Part shown: positions 9,021 to 16,892 of the stretch, piece by piece
Numbering within the stretch: the first letter of the stretch is position 1
Layout: each line of letters begins with the position of its first letter
NCBI GenBank assembly: GCA_965662345.1
Contig: CBFIHE010000001.1
Location: 146,191 to 210,190 of the forward strand
DNA length: 64,000 bases
Reading direction: 5' to 3'
Source of the DNA: UBA6049 sp965662345
GTDB taxonomy: Bacteria; Bacteroidota; Bacteroidia; Flavobacteriales_G; Salibacteraceae
Notes under the pieces: generated by a model
The model's input: the letters and a program-made list of their open reading frames with translations, nothing else
Told to the model about the DNA's origin: nothing
Database searches by the model: none
Made by a program: the position numbers and the translations under genes

Positions 9021-9614
9021 TTGGGAACACGTTCTAAAAAAGAGCTTTCACTTTACAAAGTTGAAAATCAAAGCTACATACACTATGGTAAAGGAGCTGT
9101 TGTGTTGTATGCCCTTCAAGATTATACAGGTGAAGACAGTGTTAATGCAGCTTTGTCTAGTTTTTTGGAAGAGTACAGATATGCAGAGCCACCCTATCCT
9201 AATTCATATGACTTTTTGAGACATTTGAATCCAAGGGTTCCAGATAGTCTTAAGTATTTGGTAGATGATATGATCATGAATATCACACTGTATGATCTAA
9301 GGTTGTCTGAAGCAGAGTTATATTCGTCTGATTTAGGCTATACCACTACCCTAAAACTAAGTGCTACAAAATTTGACGCAGATAGCATTGGGAACGAGAC
9401 AGAAATTCCAATGAATGATTGGATAGATATTGGTATTTATGGCGATGAAGAAGAGGCAGAGTTGATAGCTGTAAAACGTGTGCAAATGAAGTCTGGAGAG
9501 GCTGAATCTGTAATACAAAGCGATGAGAAGCCAGTAAAAGCAGTCATTGACCCCAAGCGGCTTTTAATAGAGCGGGTTATTGATGATAATGTGAAAGGTG
9601 TAGCAACTCCTTAA
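9021..9614 (+). pseudogene. C-terminal remnant of an M1-type aminopeptidase (peptidase/permease fusion family)
   Basis: An open frame of 197 codons that begins without an ATG (first possible start TTG 9021), directly behind a terminator hairpin. The protein VENQSYIHYGKGAVVLYALQ followed by DYTGEDSVNAALSSFLEEY matches the region downstream of the catalytic HExxH domain in M1 metallopeptidases, especially the large Bacteroidota proteins that join an ABC-2 permease to an M1 peptidase. The zinc site (HExxH...E) and all upstream domains are missing, and the frame stays open back through the hairpin, as expected after a deletion. I read it as a truncated gene, probably not expressed. A stand-alone small protein is less likely. 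Confidence 0.7.
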
Positions 9615-9668
9615 AGCCAAGTCCAACCTTTCATTGATTTAACCGTTTAACATAGTAAACCAATCAAT

Positions 9669-10436
9669 ATGAAAATACGATACGCTTTATTTTCTGCAGT
9701 TGCTATAGGCAGTGCAGCTTTGTTTATGGCCAATAGTAACGGTAGTACGCTACAAGATTTAACTGGTGCACCAGGTAGCTCTGGAACTTGTGCGAATTGC
9801 CACGGCAACTTAAATGCAAATACGGGCATTACTATTTCAGGTTTGCCGTCTGCGTATTTACCAGGGCAAACGTATACCCTAACCTTGAGCCTAGATAACG
9901 CAACATCGGCCAATGGTTTTCAACTAACCATTAGAGATGCAGTTAACAATACACCAGGTACCTTTACGCAAGGTGCTGGAAGTAATGTTAAGAGTGCAGG
10001 TTCGCGCTCGTCTATCCAACATTCATCTCCAAGTACAACTGGTAGTTGGACCTTTGATTGGACAGCGCCTTCCACAGATGCAGGAAACTTAACTGTTTAT
10101 GCAACTGGAAATGCAACCGATGGAAATGGAAATACTTCAGGAGACCAAGTGTATTCCGTATCACTAGATTTGAATAACGACCAGGCTAACACGGTGGGTG
10201 AAGTTAACAAGCAACAACTATTGATTTACCCTGTGAATAATCATAATGGAATACAGGTTGAAGGTTTAACAGAGGCTACTTCTTTTCAAGTTGTAGACAT
10301 GAACGGTCGTTTAGTGAAAGAAGGTACGTTTAATCCAGGCACATTAATAGATGTAAGTGGTCTTACTTCTGGTTACTTCTTTTTGAGGCTGCAAGATGAT
10401 TATGGTATGCAAGCCTTGCCATTTGTGAAGCCTTAA
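9669..10436 (+). CDS. T9SS type A sorting-domain protein with CxxCH motif (choice-of-anchor V-like domain)
   Basis: A 255-residue exported protein. Signal peptide: MKIRYALFSAVAIGSAALFM. Just after it, SGTCANCHGN gives a heme-c-type CxxCH (residues about 40-44), followed by a beta-sandwich (about 50-165; YTLTLSLDNATSANGFQL, TGSWTFDWTAP) of the kind annotated as choice-of-anchor V. The C-terminal ~75 residues (LLIYPVNNHNGIQVEG ... DMNGRLVKEG ... LTSGYFFLRL) form a T9SS type A sorting domain, so the protein should be secreted or surface-attached by the type IX system. A longer paralogue with the same module is at 55905. Heme binding is inferred from the motif alone. A terminator follows. Confidence 0.82.
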   Translation: MKIRYALFSAVAIGSAALFMANSNGSTLQDLTGAPGSSGTCANCHGNLNANTGITISGLPSAYLPGQTYTLTLSLDNATSANGFQLTIRDAVNNTPGTFTQGAGSNVKSAGSRSSIQHSSPSTTGSWTFDWTAPSTDAGNLTVYATGNATDGNGNTSGDQVYSVSLDLNNDQANTVGEVNKQQLLIYPVNNHNGIQVEGLTEATSFQVVDMNGRLVKEGTFNPGTLIDVSGLTSGYFFLRLQDDYGMQALPFVKP

Positions 10437-10495
10437 TATTTGTGCTTGAATAGTTTTAGTGGGAATTGGCCACTATTTGTTAATTAGATACTTTT

Positions 10496-10523
10496 AATCC
10501 CTCGACCTAGTCGAGGGATTTTT
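10496..10523 (+). terminator. rho-independent terminator after the CxxCH T9SS gene
   Basis: An 11-bp perfect stem (AATCCCTCGAC with GTCGAGGGATT, loop CTA) followed by TTTTT at 10519-10523. It lies 60 bp after the stop at 10436. Confidence 0.85.
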
Positions 10524-10540
10524 AGTTAAATACAACTATT

Positions 10541-10573
10541 TTGAGGCAACCAATCGTCTCTACATTAGTTTTG
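10541..10573 (+). promoter_or_regulatory. Bacteroidota-type promoter of the CHU_C protein gene
   Basis: A -33 TTG (10541-10543) and a -7 TAGTTTTG (10566-10573, exact TAnnTTTG) with a 22-bp spacer lie 16 bp before the ATG at 10590. The promoter follows the upstream terminator, so the next gene is its own transcription unit. Confidence 0.5.
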
Positions 10574-10589
10574 TAAGTAACAAAATACT

Positions 10590-13190
10590 ATGAATAAGCA
10601 CATATTATTCACCTTTCTGATTTCTTTAGTTGCTAATTGGGCGCAAGCACAATGCAATGTAACCATACAAAATACTACATTAGATACGCTTGAAGTGCCT
10701 TGTGGATCGCAAGTAATGCTTGAGCGAGATACTCTAGGCGCTTATGCCATTTACAACGATTTTAATAATGGAAACGTTGGTTTGGGTTGGCAAACAACTT
10801 CAAGTGCTGCACTGAATAACCCCTGTGGTTCTAATGGAAGTACCTATTTATGGTTTGGAAATACCTCTACAGCACCTAGAAACTTAACTACGGTACCTCT
10901 AGATCTTTCGTGTGGAGGTCAGATTTGTTTTGAGTTAAGATTCTCTGTTCAAGGTAGCGGTGGTTTTGGTGGTTCGCCATGTGAAGGTCCAGATTTAGCT
11001 GGCGAGGGAGTTACCTTTGAATGGAGACAAGGAACAGGAACTTGGAACTCTATTTTTTACTTTCAGCCAAATACCTCAGGTTCATTTAACTCGTTATCTC
11101 CTGGATCTGGAGATTACACAGGTTGGGCAACGTATTGTTATCCTATTCCACTAGCGGCTCAAGCCCCAAATATCCAAATTCGCTGGCAGCAATATGCCTC
11201 AACAGCATCGGGTAACGACCATTGGGGCTTAGATTCCATTACCGTATCTACTAATTGCGGAGCTGTTGACAATATTTGGAGTACGGGTGATTCTACACAA
11301 ACAACCGTTACACCACCTGCATTTGGTGATTCTTTGTATTGGACACAACGAATTGTAGGGGTAGGTTCCGCTAGCCCTGATACGTGTTATGATTCTGTAG
11401 TGGTTTCTGCTCAATTACCTCGTGTTAACATAAATCCACAATTTGTTCCTTTCTGCACGGGGAATGATGCAATAGCGGGTATAAACCCCAATCAGATTCA
11501 ATTTGCAGACCCCTCTGTAACGTACAGCACCCAGTGGTATCCACAAACGGGTGTTTTTGATTCAACCTCTCAGTACTATGCACGGGTAGATGATATTATG
11601 AACCCTACCATGATTTGGTACACCTTTGAACATCCCCAATATCCGCAATGTAGTACAGCAGACACCGTTACATTGCAAGTAGGAGGTGTGGAGTTTGATT
11701 CAATTACGGTGTTCAATCCCGATTGTTTTAGAGACCAAAACTCAGGTAGCGTTTCCTTTACTTGGAAAAATCAACTCACTCCACCCATTTCAACAGTTTT
11801 TCGTAACGGTACCTGGTTTAATGCCTCTGCTGGTAATCAATACAATAATCTACCTAATGATACATTTACACTTACCATTAGAGATGCGCGCTGTTTTGAT
11901 ACCATTGGGTTTAGATTGGAGACCCCAGATACCCTCTTGGTTGATACATCGCAATTGGTACTTGATATTTGCCAAACTATTACCAAGGCCCAATTGGCTA
12001 CAGGAATTAACGGTATAGCACCTTATACTGCTCACTGGAATGGAAATCCTGTTTCAACAGCTCCGCTTGCGCTAAAGGCCAATAATGACACTACATTGGC
12101 TTTACATGTTGAAGATGCAGTGGGTTGTATAAGCGATACGCTAAACATTACGTTTGAAGTTCCAGACCCCATCGTGATTCAGCCTATTGATACGGCTGTT
12201 TGTCCGGGCGATACACTTGCGTTAGAAGCTATAGCTTCTGGTGGGCTAGGGCAGAACGCTTACCGCTATCGCTGGCATAACAATGTGAGGGATTCTATAG
12301 TAACTGTGGTACCCCAACCAGGTAATTCTTATAGTGTTCGCGTTGAAGACGGATGCACGTTTTACGCAAGTATTATTCCAGATGTTTTCATAAACCCAGT
12401 ACCTGATGATGGTTTGGAGATTACTCCTAGTACTTGCTTAGGAAATGACGTTGAAATAAAAGGTCCTGCGGGAATGGCTTTTTATGAAATAGTGGTAAAT
12501 GATTCAGATACACTTATCAACCAAAGAAATACGTACACTGCTTCTGATACAGGTGAATACATCGTTCGTTTGTATACTGAAACCACTGACGGCTGTTTGA
12601 AGTATGATACAAGTGGTTTTGAGATTATTCCATTACCAAAAGCTGAATTCTCTTTTGATTCAACGAAGTTCTACAGAGTTAGAGAAAATGCAGAAGTTTT
12701 ATTTACCAACGAAAGTTCATTTGCTTCTAATTACCTCTGGTTTACGCTAGATGCAGAAAGCAATGATGTTGACTTCTTACATGAATTCACTCAACCAGGA
12801 ACCCATAGAATAGATTTGGTGGCGTACAACTCTCTTGGTTGTGCAGATTCAACTTTTGCAATGATTGATATAGCTCCAGATAACCCCGTTATGGCACCCA
12901 ACTCTTTTACACCAAATGGTGATGGACTCAACGATGTTTGGGAGATTCTACTTCCTAGCTATGTAGATGAGTTTGATATTTGGGTATACAACCGTTGGGG
13001 GAATTTGGTCTGGGAAAGCCATGATGTTTCTCAAAACAAATGGGACGGTAAAGATAAAACGTCAGGTACCTTTGTTCCTCAAGGGGTTTACGTTTACCGT
13101 ATTTACATTGCTGCTCCTGAAAATGAGTTAGACTTCAAAGAGGAATACAATGGTACCGTTAACGTAATTAATTCTGGTCAAGGGAATTAA
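10590..13190 (+). CDS. large secreted protein with gliding-motility-associated C-terminal (CHU_C) domain
   Basis: An 866-residue exported protein. The signal peptide ends at ANWAQAQC (about residue 22). The body is made of beta-sandwich domains rich in Cys, Asn, Thr and aromatic residues. The first (about 40-215) has a galactose-binding/MAM-like appearance around WGLDSITVSTNCG; several Ig/PKD-like units follow, for example YNSLGCADSTFAMIDI just before the end. The C-terminal ~95 residues start with APNSFTPNGDGLNDVW (residue 769) and contain DIWVYNRWGNLVWES and PQGVYVYRIYI. This is the CHU_C (type B) T9SS sorting domain used by SprB-like adhesins. The function is probably cell-surface or adhesive; no enzyme motif was seen. 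It has its own promoter. Confidence 0.85.
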   Translation: MNKHILFTFLISLVANWAQAQCNVTIQNTTLDTLEVPCGSQVMLERDTLGAYAIYNDFNNGNVGLGWQTTSSAALNNPCGSNGSTYLWFGNTSTAPRNLTTVPLDLSCGGQICFELRFSVQGSGGFGGSPCEGPDLAGEGVTFEWRQGTGTWNSIFYFQPNTSGSFNSLSPGSGDYTGWATYCYPIPLAAQAPNIQIRWQQYASTASGNDHWGLDSITVSTNCGAVDNIWSTGDSTQTTVTPPAFGDSLYWTQRIVGVGSASPDTCYDSVVVSAQLPRVNINPQFVPFCTGNDAIAGINPNQIQFADPSVTYSTQWYPQTGVFDSTSQYYARVDDIMNPTMIWYTFEHPQYPQCSTADTVTLQVGGVEFDSITVFNPDCFRDQNSGSVSFTWKNQLTPPISTVFRNGTWFNASAGNQYNNLPNDTFTLTIRDARCFDTIGFRLETPDTLLVDTSQLVLDICQTITKAQLATGINGIAPYTAHWNGNPVSTAPLALKANNDTTLALHVEDAVGCISDTLNITFEVPDPIVIQPIDTAVCPGDTLALEAIASGGLGQNAYRYRWHNNVRDSIVTVVPQPGNSYSVRVEDGCTFYASIIPDVFINPVPDDGLEITPSTCLGNDVEIKGPAGMAFYEIVVNDSDTLINQRNTYTASDTGEYIVRLYTETTDGCLKYDTSGFEIIPLPKAEFSFDSTKFYRVRENAEVLFTNESSFASNYLWFTLDAESNDVDFLHEFTQPGTHRIDLVAYNSLGCADSTFAMIDIAPDNPVMAPNSFTPNGDGLNDVWEILLPSYVDEFDIWVYNRWGNLVWESHDVSQNKWDGKDKTSGTFVPQGVYVYRIYIAAPENELDFKEEYNGTVNVINSGQGN

Positions 13191-13255
13191 CGGTAAGTGA
13201 TAATCATCATTTTCGCTGGGGTTTTGATTGGGTAGTTTTGATCAAAATCCAAATC

Positions 13256-13942
13256 ATGAGATTACTTGGTCTAATTGGTGGAACCTCCTGGCACGCCACC
13301 CAAATGTATTATCACCTCATCAATACCAAAGCTTCTGAAGTTTTAGGAACGGCTTCAAACCCCACACTATTGCTATATAGCCAAAACATTGCAATTATGA
13401 AGTCGGGAGATTTAGATGTAATCATTCCGTCATACATAGAAATTGCGAAAAAACTGAAAGCAGCTGGCGCAGAAAAGCTTATGCTATTGGCAAATACTCC
13501 CCACTTAGTAGTAGATGCAGTGGAGAATGAAACAGGACTTTCATTTATTCACATTGCAGATAGTGCGGCTAAAAAAGCCAAAGAATTGGGGGTTACTAAA
13601 TTGGGTTTATTAGGAACTCAAACCACTATGACCAAACCTTTTTTAATAGAAAGACTTGAAAAGAGACACAACCTACAGGTTATTGTACCAACTAATAACA
13701 ATATACCTCTAGTGCATGCGCGAATAGCAGGTGAGCTTACACAAGGTACTTTTACTGATGATTCACGTAACTTTTTTCTAAACCAAATGGATTATTTGGT
13801 TCAGCAAGGTGCAGAAACCATTGTGCTAGGATGCACGGAGCTTCCTATTCTTATGCAAGGTGTGTCTTATAAAGTACCATTTCTAGACACAACTAAGCTT
13901 CATGCCTATGATGCAGTTGAATTTATTTTAGGGGAAGCGTAA
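13256..13942 (+). CDS. aspartate/glutamate racemase family protein, single-cysteine variant
   Basis: A 228-residue cytosolic enzyme. MRLLGLIGGTSWHATQMYY is the typical N-terminus; ATG 13256 is preferred over an upstream in-frame TTG. Aspartate/glutamate racemases and MurI use two cysteines, one in a CNTxH motif and one in GCTE. Here the second is intact (VLGCTELPIL), but the first site reads LLANTPH, with alanine where the first catalytic cysteine normally stands. E. coli YgeA also lacks this cysteine (it has threonine) and is still active, so the protein may be a one-sided or broad-specificity racemase. It overlaps the convergent histidine-kinase remnant by 20 bp. Confidence 0.85.
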   Translation: MRLLGLIGGTSWHATQMYYHLINTKASEVLGTASNPTLLLYSQNIAIMKSGDLDVIIPSYIEIAKKLKAAGAEKLMLLANTPHLVVDAVENETGLSFIHIADSAAKKAKELGVTKLGLLGTQTTMTKPFLIERLEKRHNLQVIVPTNNNIPLVHARIAGELTQGTFTDDSRNFFLNQMDYLVQQGAETIVLGCTELPILMQGVSYKVPFLDTTKLHAYDAVEFILGEA

Positions 13943-14570
13943 CCGTAAATATTGACCCCTTACCCACTTCACTTTCGGCTGTAATTGTACCGCCCAGTGC
14001 ATCTACTTGATTTTTAACTAAAAATAGGCCTATTCCTCTAGCTTTAGGGTGCTTGTGGAATGTTTGATTCATTCCAAACAACCGATCTTTATACCGCTCA
14101 ATATCAAAGCCAAGCCCATTATCTTCAACGCTAAATACCCACTCTGTTTTATGCTTCTTACATGGAATGGTAACTCTACACTGCTTTTGTTTAGGGTTTC
14201 TGTACTTAACAGCATTGCTCATTAAATTCAAGGCGATGCTTTCAAAATAGGGTTTGTAAGCCTCAATCTTTTCAGCACATTCAATTTACTTTTTGATTTG
14301 AATGAGCGAAGCTTCTATTTCAGGTCTTAGTATCTGTAAAACGCTATTTACTTCTGCCTTAATATCTAGCGGAGTAAAATCTAGGCTATGACTCTCCTTT
14401 ATTTGAATAACATCATTAAGGTTTTCTAGTGTTTCAAGTTGTTTCTTACTTACTTCATTAAGAAGTTGGGTATAGCTCTCTTTGGTCTCAGTGGATACTC
14501 CAAAAAGCTCTATTTGCTTAATTGCCATGGTGCGAAAGATGAAGTCATCATCAATAAGTAGAAAAGACAT
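13923..14570 (-). pseudogene. decayed response-regulator / histidine-kinase chimera
   Basis: One reading frame runs from ATG 14570 to the stop at 13923, interrupted by a TAA at 14286-14288. The start (MSFLLIDDDFIFRTMAIKQI) is a receiver-domain N-terminus. After about 25 residues it switches to the second helix of a kinase dimerisation domain (SKKQLETLENLNDVI), so most of the receiver, including its phosphorylation site, and the phospho-accepting histidine are missing. Past the stop the frame continues as IECAEKIEAYKPYFESIALN, then LMSNAVKYRN (N box), VEDNGLGFD (G1) and ARGIGLFLVKNQ (G2), a good HATPase_c domain. Two separate lesions, deletion-fusion and nonsense, indicate a dead gene. No function is expected. 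Confidence 0.8.
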
Positions 14571-14645
14571 AGTTGCATTAGGTTTTACTCAAAATTAAGT
14601 CTCGAGCATTAACTAAAACCTGACTTTTCTTAGGTCGAAAAAAGT

Positions 14646-16535
14646 TTAATGCATGATACTCTCTGGGTTTTTACCCACATACTTTACCAGTAACCACAAT
14701 ACAGGTAGCGCTACCATAAACGCCAACAAAGAAGGCGTGCCTAAAGAGGTAGCCATTGTGCCAAAGGTTATACTAACAGCCCCAACTGAAATGGCATAGG
14801 GAAGTTGGGTACGTACATGATCTATGTGATTACAGCCTGCTGCTAGTGAGCTTAATATGGTAGTGTCTGAAATAGGCGAACAATGGTCTCCAAGAACAGA
14901 ACCTGCCAAAACGCTACTTACCACATTGTAAAACAGGGGTAAAATAAGTGCGGTTTCATACCCCGCTTCTAGTCCAATATTGAAGCTCGTTGGCAAGAGC
15001 AAAGGGTATAGAATAGCCATGGTTCCCCAACTAGACCCAGTTGAAAATGAGACTAAGGCACTCAACAGAAAAGTTATGGCAGGTAACCAAATGGGGCTCA
15101 AAGATTCATGCCACAATCCTTTTAAGAAAACTGCGGTTTCCATGCTATCTGTAATTCCAGCCAGAGACCAAGCAAGAACTAGAATGAGCATAGCTGTAAC
15201 CATTGTTTTATAGCCTGAAACAACTACATGCATTGTGCGCTCAAGGGATAAAATGCGCTGAGATACGGTAAGAATAATAGCAGCTGCCAACCCAGCAGAG
15301 GATGCCCAAAGAAGCGCGGTGTAGCTATCGCTATCACCTATTATTATGCTAATTTTTCTGAGCACGCTTGCATCATTGTGCCACACGTGATCACTAAAGC
15401 CAGTGAAGATTAAACCCAGCAAGGTTCCAGCCACTATAATCACTATTGGAACAATAGCGTTCAAAGCTCTAATTGGAGCTCCTTGAGCTACACTGAATAA
15501 TGCTAATTCTTCATCATTTGGGCCCTTGGTTAAACCAGCATCTGCTTTGCCAGAGCGTGCTTTCCGCTCTGCCTTTAGCATGGGGCCATAATCTTTGCCT
15601 TGAAGAATAAGCATAAGAATAAATACGAGTGTTAGAATGGGGTAGAAGCTGTAGGCTAGAGAATTTAGAAATACAGAATAAGCACCTTCTTCAAAACCAG
15701 GTATCTGACTAATACCTTCTTCAATGTAGCCTAGTTCTGCACCAATCCATGTGGTGACAAAGGCTAGGGCAGCAATGGGTGCAGCAGTAGAATCAACCAA
15801 ATAGGCCAATTTCTCTCGTGAAATTTTGAGCCTATCCGTTACCGCTCGCATGGTATTTCCCACTACGAGTGTATTGGCATAATCATCAAAGAAAATGGCG
15901 AAGCCCAAAGTGTAAGTGGCTAATTGTCCAGACTTTGCGTCTTTCGCATATTTGCCAATGTAATTCACTACTCCTTGCATTCCACCGTTCTTAGAAATGA
16001 GAGCTACAACGGCACCAATAGTCATTGAGAACACGATGATGCTGAGATGCCCTGGGTCTGCCAATGATTCAATGATTCGGACTTCAAAGATGTTTAGAAA
16101 GCCACCGAATATGCCTGTTATTCCCTTGGCGTACCAGCCTAAAATGGCGGTTCCTGAAAAGATGCCAAGGAACAATGAGGTAAGTACTTCACGAGTAAGG
16201 AGTGCCAGAACTATGGCGAGAAGGGGGGGGATAACAGATAGTGGAAGCGGTATTGGATTTACTTCTAGAACCGTGGAGGGGGCATTGCTTCCTACAGATA
16301 ACTGTTTAACTCCAGACTCAAACGTGTAGGTGATATACCTTCCTTCATCACTTGTTAGTACAGGGTATATTTTACCATTAATGAAGATTTGCGACTCTTG
16401 AAAATCAAGTACGGGTATGGTATACTCCACTCCAGATATTGGGTGCTCAGGTAGCTCTAGTTCAAAGGCCTTTCCAGTGAAAGAAAGCAATAGCAGAAGC
16501 AACAAATACAGCGGTTTTAGCGCAAATACCCTCAT
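14646..16535 (-). CDS. NhaC-type Na+/H+ antiporter with extracytoplasmic N-terminal domain
   Basis: A 629-residue inner-membrane protein. A signal-like segment (residues 6-23) is followed by a soluble stretch of about 65 residues (HPISGVEYTIPVLDFQESQI) that should lie in the periplasm, then about 12 hydrophobic segments from residue 95 on. Conserved NhaC-superfamily regions are FAIFFDDYANTLVVGNTMR (residues about 214-232), STAAPIAALAFVTTWIGAEL, SFSTGSSWGTMAILYPLLLP and AGSVLGDHCSPISDTTILSS. The family exchanges sodium for protons or cotransports sodium with organic substrates. Start ATG 16535. Sodium circulation fits a marine organism with a sodium:solute symporter nearby. Confidence 0.88.
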   Translation of the reverse strand: MRVFALKPLYLLLLLLLSFTGKAFELELPEHPISGVEYTIPVLDFQESQIFINGKIYPVLTSDEGRYITYTFESGVKQLSVGSNAPSTVLEVNPIPLPLSVIPPLLAIVLALLTREVLTSLFLGIFSGTAILGWYAKGITGIFGGFLNIFEVRIIESLADPGHLSIIVFSMTIGAVVALISKNGGMQGVVNYIGKYAKDAKSGQLATYTLGFAIFFDDYANTLVVGNTMRAVTDRLKISREKLAYLVDSTAAPIAALAFVTTWIGAELGYIEEGISQIPGFEEGAYSVFLNSLAYSFYPILTLVFILMLILQGKDYGPMLKAERKARSGKADAGLTKGPNDEELALFSVAQGAPIRALNAIVPIVIIVAGTLLGLIFTGFSDHVWHNDASVLRKISIIIGDSDSYTALLWASSAGLAAAIILTVSQRILSLERTMHVVVSGYKTMVTAMLILVLAWSLAGITDSMETAVFLKGLWHESLSPIWLPAITFLLSALVSFSTGSSWGTMAILYPLLLPTSFNIGLEAGYETALILPLFYNVVSSVLAGSVLGDHCSPISDTTILSSLAAGCNHIDHVRTQLPYAISVGAVSITFGTMATSLGTPSLLAFMVALPVLWLLVKYVGKNPESIMH

Positions 16536-16859
16536 GGCGGTAAAGATAACAAAGCCAATGAATGGCTAATGAACAAAACGCACTTATAAACCCAAGTTGA
16601 TCTGTGTTTTCATAAGCGGGTTGAATGCACATTTGCTACAATTTAGTACAAGAGCAGTTGTTTCCTGTGATTTGAGTGTACAAACTAGGATGAATGAGGT
16701 TCATCTACAAATTTACCCAACGAAGTAGCTCTGCAACAGAAGAATAGCTAAATAGGCGTGTATAGAATGGTTGCTTAGGCTTAATCCCTACTTGGGGTTG
16801 GCACGTGAATTATCCTATTTAAAGCTCCATTTAGAGGCAATTCACCACAGTTGAAATGC
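16536..16859. other. intergenic stretch without recognisable gene
   Basis: The interval between the divergent NhaC and E1 genes (about 357 bp with the promoter region) holds no convincing coding frame, RNA gene or repeat. The longest plus-strand ATG frame noticed (at about 16690, MNEVHLQIYPTK) has only 12 codons and no support. Promoters for both flanking genes must lie here; only the E1-side -7 box could be recognised. Confidence 0.5.
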
Positions 16860-16867
16860 TACTTTTG
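16860..16867 (+). promoter_or_regulatory. candidate -7 box of the E1 dehydrogenase gene
   Basis: TACTTTTG matches TAnnTTTG exactly and ends 25 bp before the ATG at 16893. No TTG was found 17-23 bp upstream, so only the -7 element supports it. Confidence 0.4.
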
Positions 16868-16892
16868 AAAGACTGATTAATTAAAGAAATAC

